From an uncultured Oceanospirillales bacterium (lineage in GTDB: Bacteria > Pseudomonadota > Gammaproteobacteria > Pseudomonadales > Litorivicinaceae), in assembly GCA_913061245.1 (NCBI GenBank), contig CAJXTO010000023.1, positions 1 through 15,574 on the forward strand: DNA of 15,574 nt, given 5' to 3'. Made by a program: the position numbers and the translations under genes. Shown piece after piece: positions 14,611 to 15,574 of this stretch. The notes under the pieces are model-generated. The model worked only from the letters and a program-made list of their open reading frames with translations. It searched no databases and had not been told where the DNA came from. The first letter of the stretch is position 1. Each line of letters opens with the position of its first letter.

Positions 14611-15361
14611 TGCTGAGTGGCTGGTTCTCCTAGCCACTGTTGCTTTTATCGCTGGATTTGTTGATACGCTTGCCGGTGGTGGTGGACTGATCACTATCCC
14701 AGCATTTTTGTTTGCAGGGTTTACTCCGGCTCAGGCGTTAGCCACCAATAAATGCCAAGCCTTTGCCGGGACCCTGACAGCCTCGTTACGTCTCATGACT
14801 TCGGGGCACCTCAAGATACGCTCTCTTTGGCCTTACGCTTTACTTGCCTTTGCGATGGCGCTTGCGGGCGCATGGAGCTTACGTGAAGTGTCTGAGGCGA
14901 ATTGGCTGGATCGAGTTGTCCCCATTTTATTGTTGGCTGCTGCTGCCTATTTCGGGTTTGTTCGACTACCACAGACAGCGCCCGAGCAAACGCCAATTTT
15001 TGGCATGCTTGCGATGGCTGGAGTTGCGTTAATTGGCTTCTATGATGGTTTTTTTGGGCCTGGAACGGGTTCGCTATTCGCTCTATTAATGATTTCGGTC
15101 CTTGGACTTGGTCTGCGTGAAGCGACAATACATGCAAAACTCTTTAACGCGATGACCAACATGGCAGCATTCTTGATGTTTGCAACCAGTGATTTGGTGA
15201 TGTGGTCTGCCGTTATGGTCATGATACCAGCCCAAATCTTGGGCGCGTTGCTAGGAACCCGGGTCATGCTAGGTCGCGGGATCGTATTGATTCGGCCACT
15301 GGTTGTTTTGATGTGTAGTTTGATGGCAATCAAACTTGCATCTGAGGCATGGTTACCCTGA
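14600..15361 (+). CDS. yfcA: TSUP family transporter, YfcA-like
   Basis: A 253-residue inner-membrane protein of the TauE/SafE family closest to E. coli YfcA: FIAGFVDTLAGGGGLITIPAF (17-37), LATNKCQAFAGT, the second-half element GFYDGFFGPGTGSLFAL and HAKLFNAMTNM all match that subgroup. Substrate unproven; the family exports small sulfur-containing or organic anions. The start is TTG with AGGA seven bases upstream, inside purC; the gene overlaps purC by 11 bases. No ATG is available in frame near the start. It is last in the dapA run, with the SRP RNA gene about 30 bases after its stop. Confidence 0.9.
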   Translation: MIIDAEWLVLLATVAFIAGFVDTLAGGGGLITIPAFLFAGFTPAQALATNKCQAFAGTLTASLRLMTSGHLKIRSLWPYALLAFAMALAGAWSLREVSEANWLDRVVPILLLAAAAYFGFVRLPQTAPEQTPIFGMLAMAGVALIGFYDGFFGPGTGSLFALLMISVLGLGLREATIHAKLFNAMTNMAAFLMFATSDLVMWSAVMVMIPAQILGALLGTRVMLGRGIVLIRPLVVLMCSLMAIKLASEAWLP

Positions 15362-15365
15362 CAAT
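15336..15365 (+). promoter_or_regulatory. Candidate promoter of the SRP RNA gene
   Basis: -35-like TTGCAT (15336-15341), 18-base spacer, -10-like GACAAT (15360-15365), straddling the end of the yfcA coding region. A start near 15372 would give a 5' leader of roughly 23 bases before the mature RNA, similar to the RNase P-cleaved leader of E. coli 4.5S RNA. Both boxes are imperfect. Confidence 0.3.
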
Positions 15366-15394
15366 AGGGCTCTCCCGAGTGATCGGGTTTCAAT

Positions 15395-15506
15395 GGTGAC
15401 TCTTGTCGGTCCCCTCGCAATTGGATATTTGTGAACCCCGTCAGGCCCGGAAGGGAGCAGCGGCAGCGGATATTTGGTGTGCCGGGGTGCGGCTGGCAGG
15501 AGTTGC
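15395..15506 (+). ncRNA. ffs: Signal recognition particle 4.5S RNA
   Basis: The RNA core of the signal recognition particle, which with Ffh targets nascent inner-membrane proteins. The conserved apical domain is present: GTCAGGCCCGGAAGGGAGCA (15440-15459) with the GGAA tetraloop at 15449-15452 closing a C/G stem, and the asymmetric internal loop that binds Ffh. The terminal stem pairs GACTCTTGTC (15398-15407) with GGCAGGAGTT (15495-15504), including G-U pairs; CCCC before the core pairs with CGGGG near 15483. The size (about 110 bases) suits the short gammaproteobacterial form. Ends are estimated from pairing. It lies directly before dnaX. Confidence 0.92.
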
Positions 15507-15527
15507 TTCCAGTCATAAGAGGCATGC

Positions 15528-15574
15528 ATGAGTCAGCAGGTCTTAGCCAGAAAATGGCGCCCGACCACATTCGA
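15528..15574 (+). CDS. dnaX: DNA polymerase III tau/gamma subunit, first 15 codons
   Basis: The start of the clamp-loader subunit gene, cut by the window edge. From ATG at 15528 the 15 complete codons read MSQQVLARKWRPTTF, the characteristic beginning of bacterial DnaX (compare MSYQVLARKWRPQTF in E. coli). AAGAGG lies about five bases before the ATG. Position right after the SRP RNA gene is a familiar arrangement. A second ATG four bases earlier is out of frame. Confidence 0.9.
   Translation, partial: MSQQVLARKWRPTTF

Noticed and set aside
15374..15390. CCCGA-GTGA-TCGGG hairpin followed by TTT as a terminator of yfcA
   Set aside because: The stem is only five pairs with three Ts, too weak to call a terminator; it may just be leader structure before the SRP RNA.
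15040..15570. Reverse 176-aa frame over the yfcA end, SRP RNA and dnaX start
   Set aside because: It runs through a structured RNA gene and two recognised genes; no protein motif.

Overview
The window reads as a compact chromosomal segment of a gammaproteobacterium, with roughly even base composition by eye and very little intergenic DNA. The main evidence is the block from about 7.65 to 14.6 kb: an HNH gene, nadA, bepA, a tusA-like gene, bcp, dapA, bamC, a metallo-beta-lactamase-fold (MBL) gene and purC. From memory this closely matches the PA1004-PA1013 neighbourhood of Pseudomonas aeruginosa, apart from the gcvR-type gene usually found between bcp and dapA. BamC and the arrangement of ffs next to dnaX also fit a gammaproteobacterium. 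A marine, streamlined lifestyle is only a guess.

Left part (1-7.6 kb) is the accessory portion. It opens with the 3' part of a YciA-type acyl-CoA thioesterase. Two full-length YeeE/YedE sulfur-compound transporters follow, transcribed divergently from a shared 126-bp region. Next come a small exported protein with four cysteines and a HEPN-domain protein with an R-X4-H motif. On the minus strand lies a probable four-gene run: an iron-dependent alcohol dehydrogenase, an 89-aa single-span membrane protein, a YtoQ-family protein and a TauE/SafE (TSUP) exporter. Divergent to that is an exported FGE-sulfatase-fold protein that lacks the catalytic cysteines. An Lrp/AsnC regulator is transcribed toward it.

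Right part (7.6-15.6 kb) is mostly housekeeping. HNH-nadA is translationally coupled (NAD synthesis) and faces bepA (outer-membrane protein quality control). The tusA-like gene faces bcp (peroxide detoxification). A tightly packed forward operon, dapA-bamC-MBL-purC-yfcA, has every junction overlapping by 1 to 11 bases. It is followed by the gene for the 4.5S RNA of the signal recognition particle (ffs) and the first 15 codons of dnaX.

Functional themes: sulfur movement recurs (two YeeE/YedE, two TSUP exporters, one TusA-like sulfur carrier). Gene packing is extreme: three of the convergent pairs share a palindromic four-base stop overlap and a fourth overlaps by 23 bases. I see no mobile element, CRISPR array, tRNA or convincing multi-gene defence system. 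The least explained items are the HEPN gene with its small secreted neighbour, the 89aa-ytoQ-TSUP cluster, and the lrp/HNH-nadA control region.
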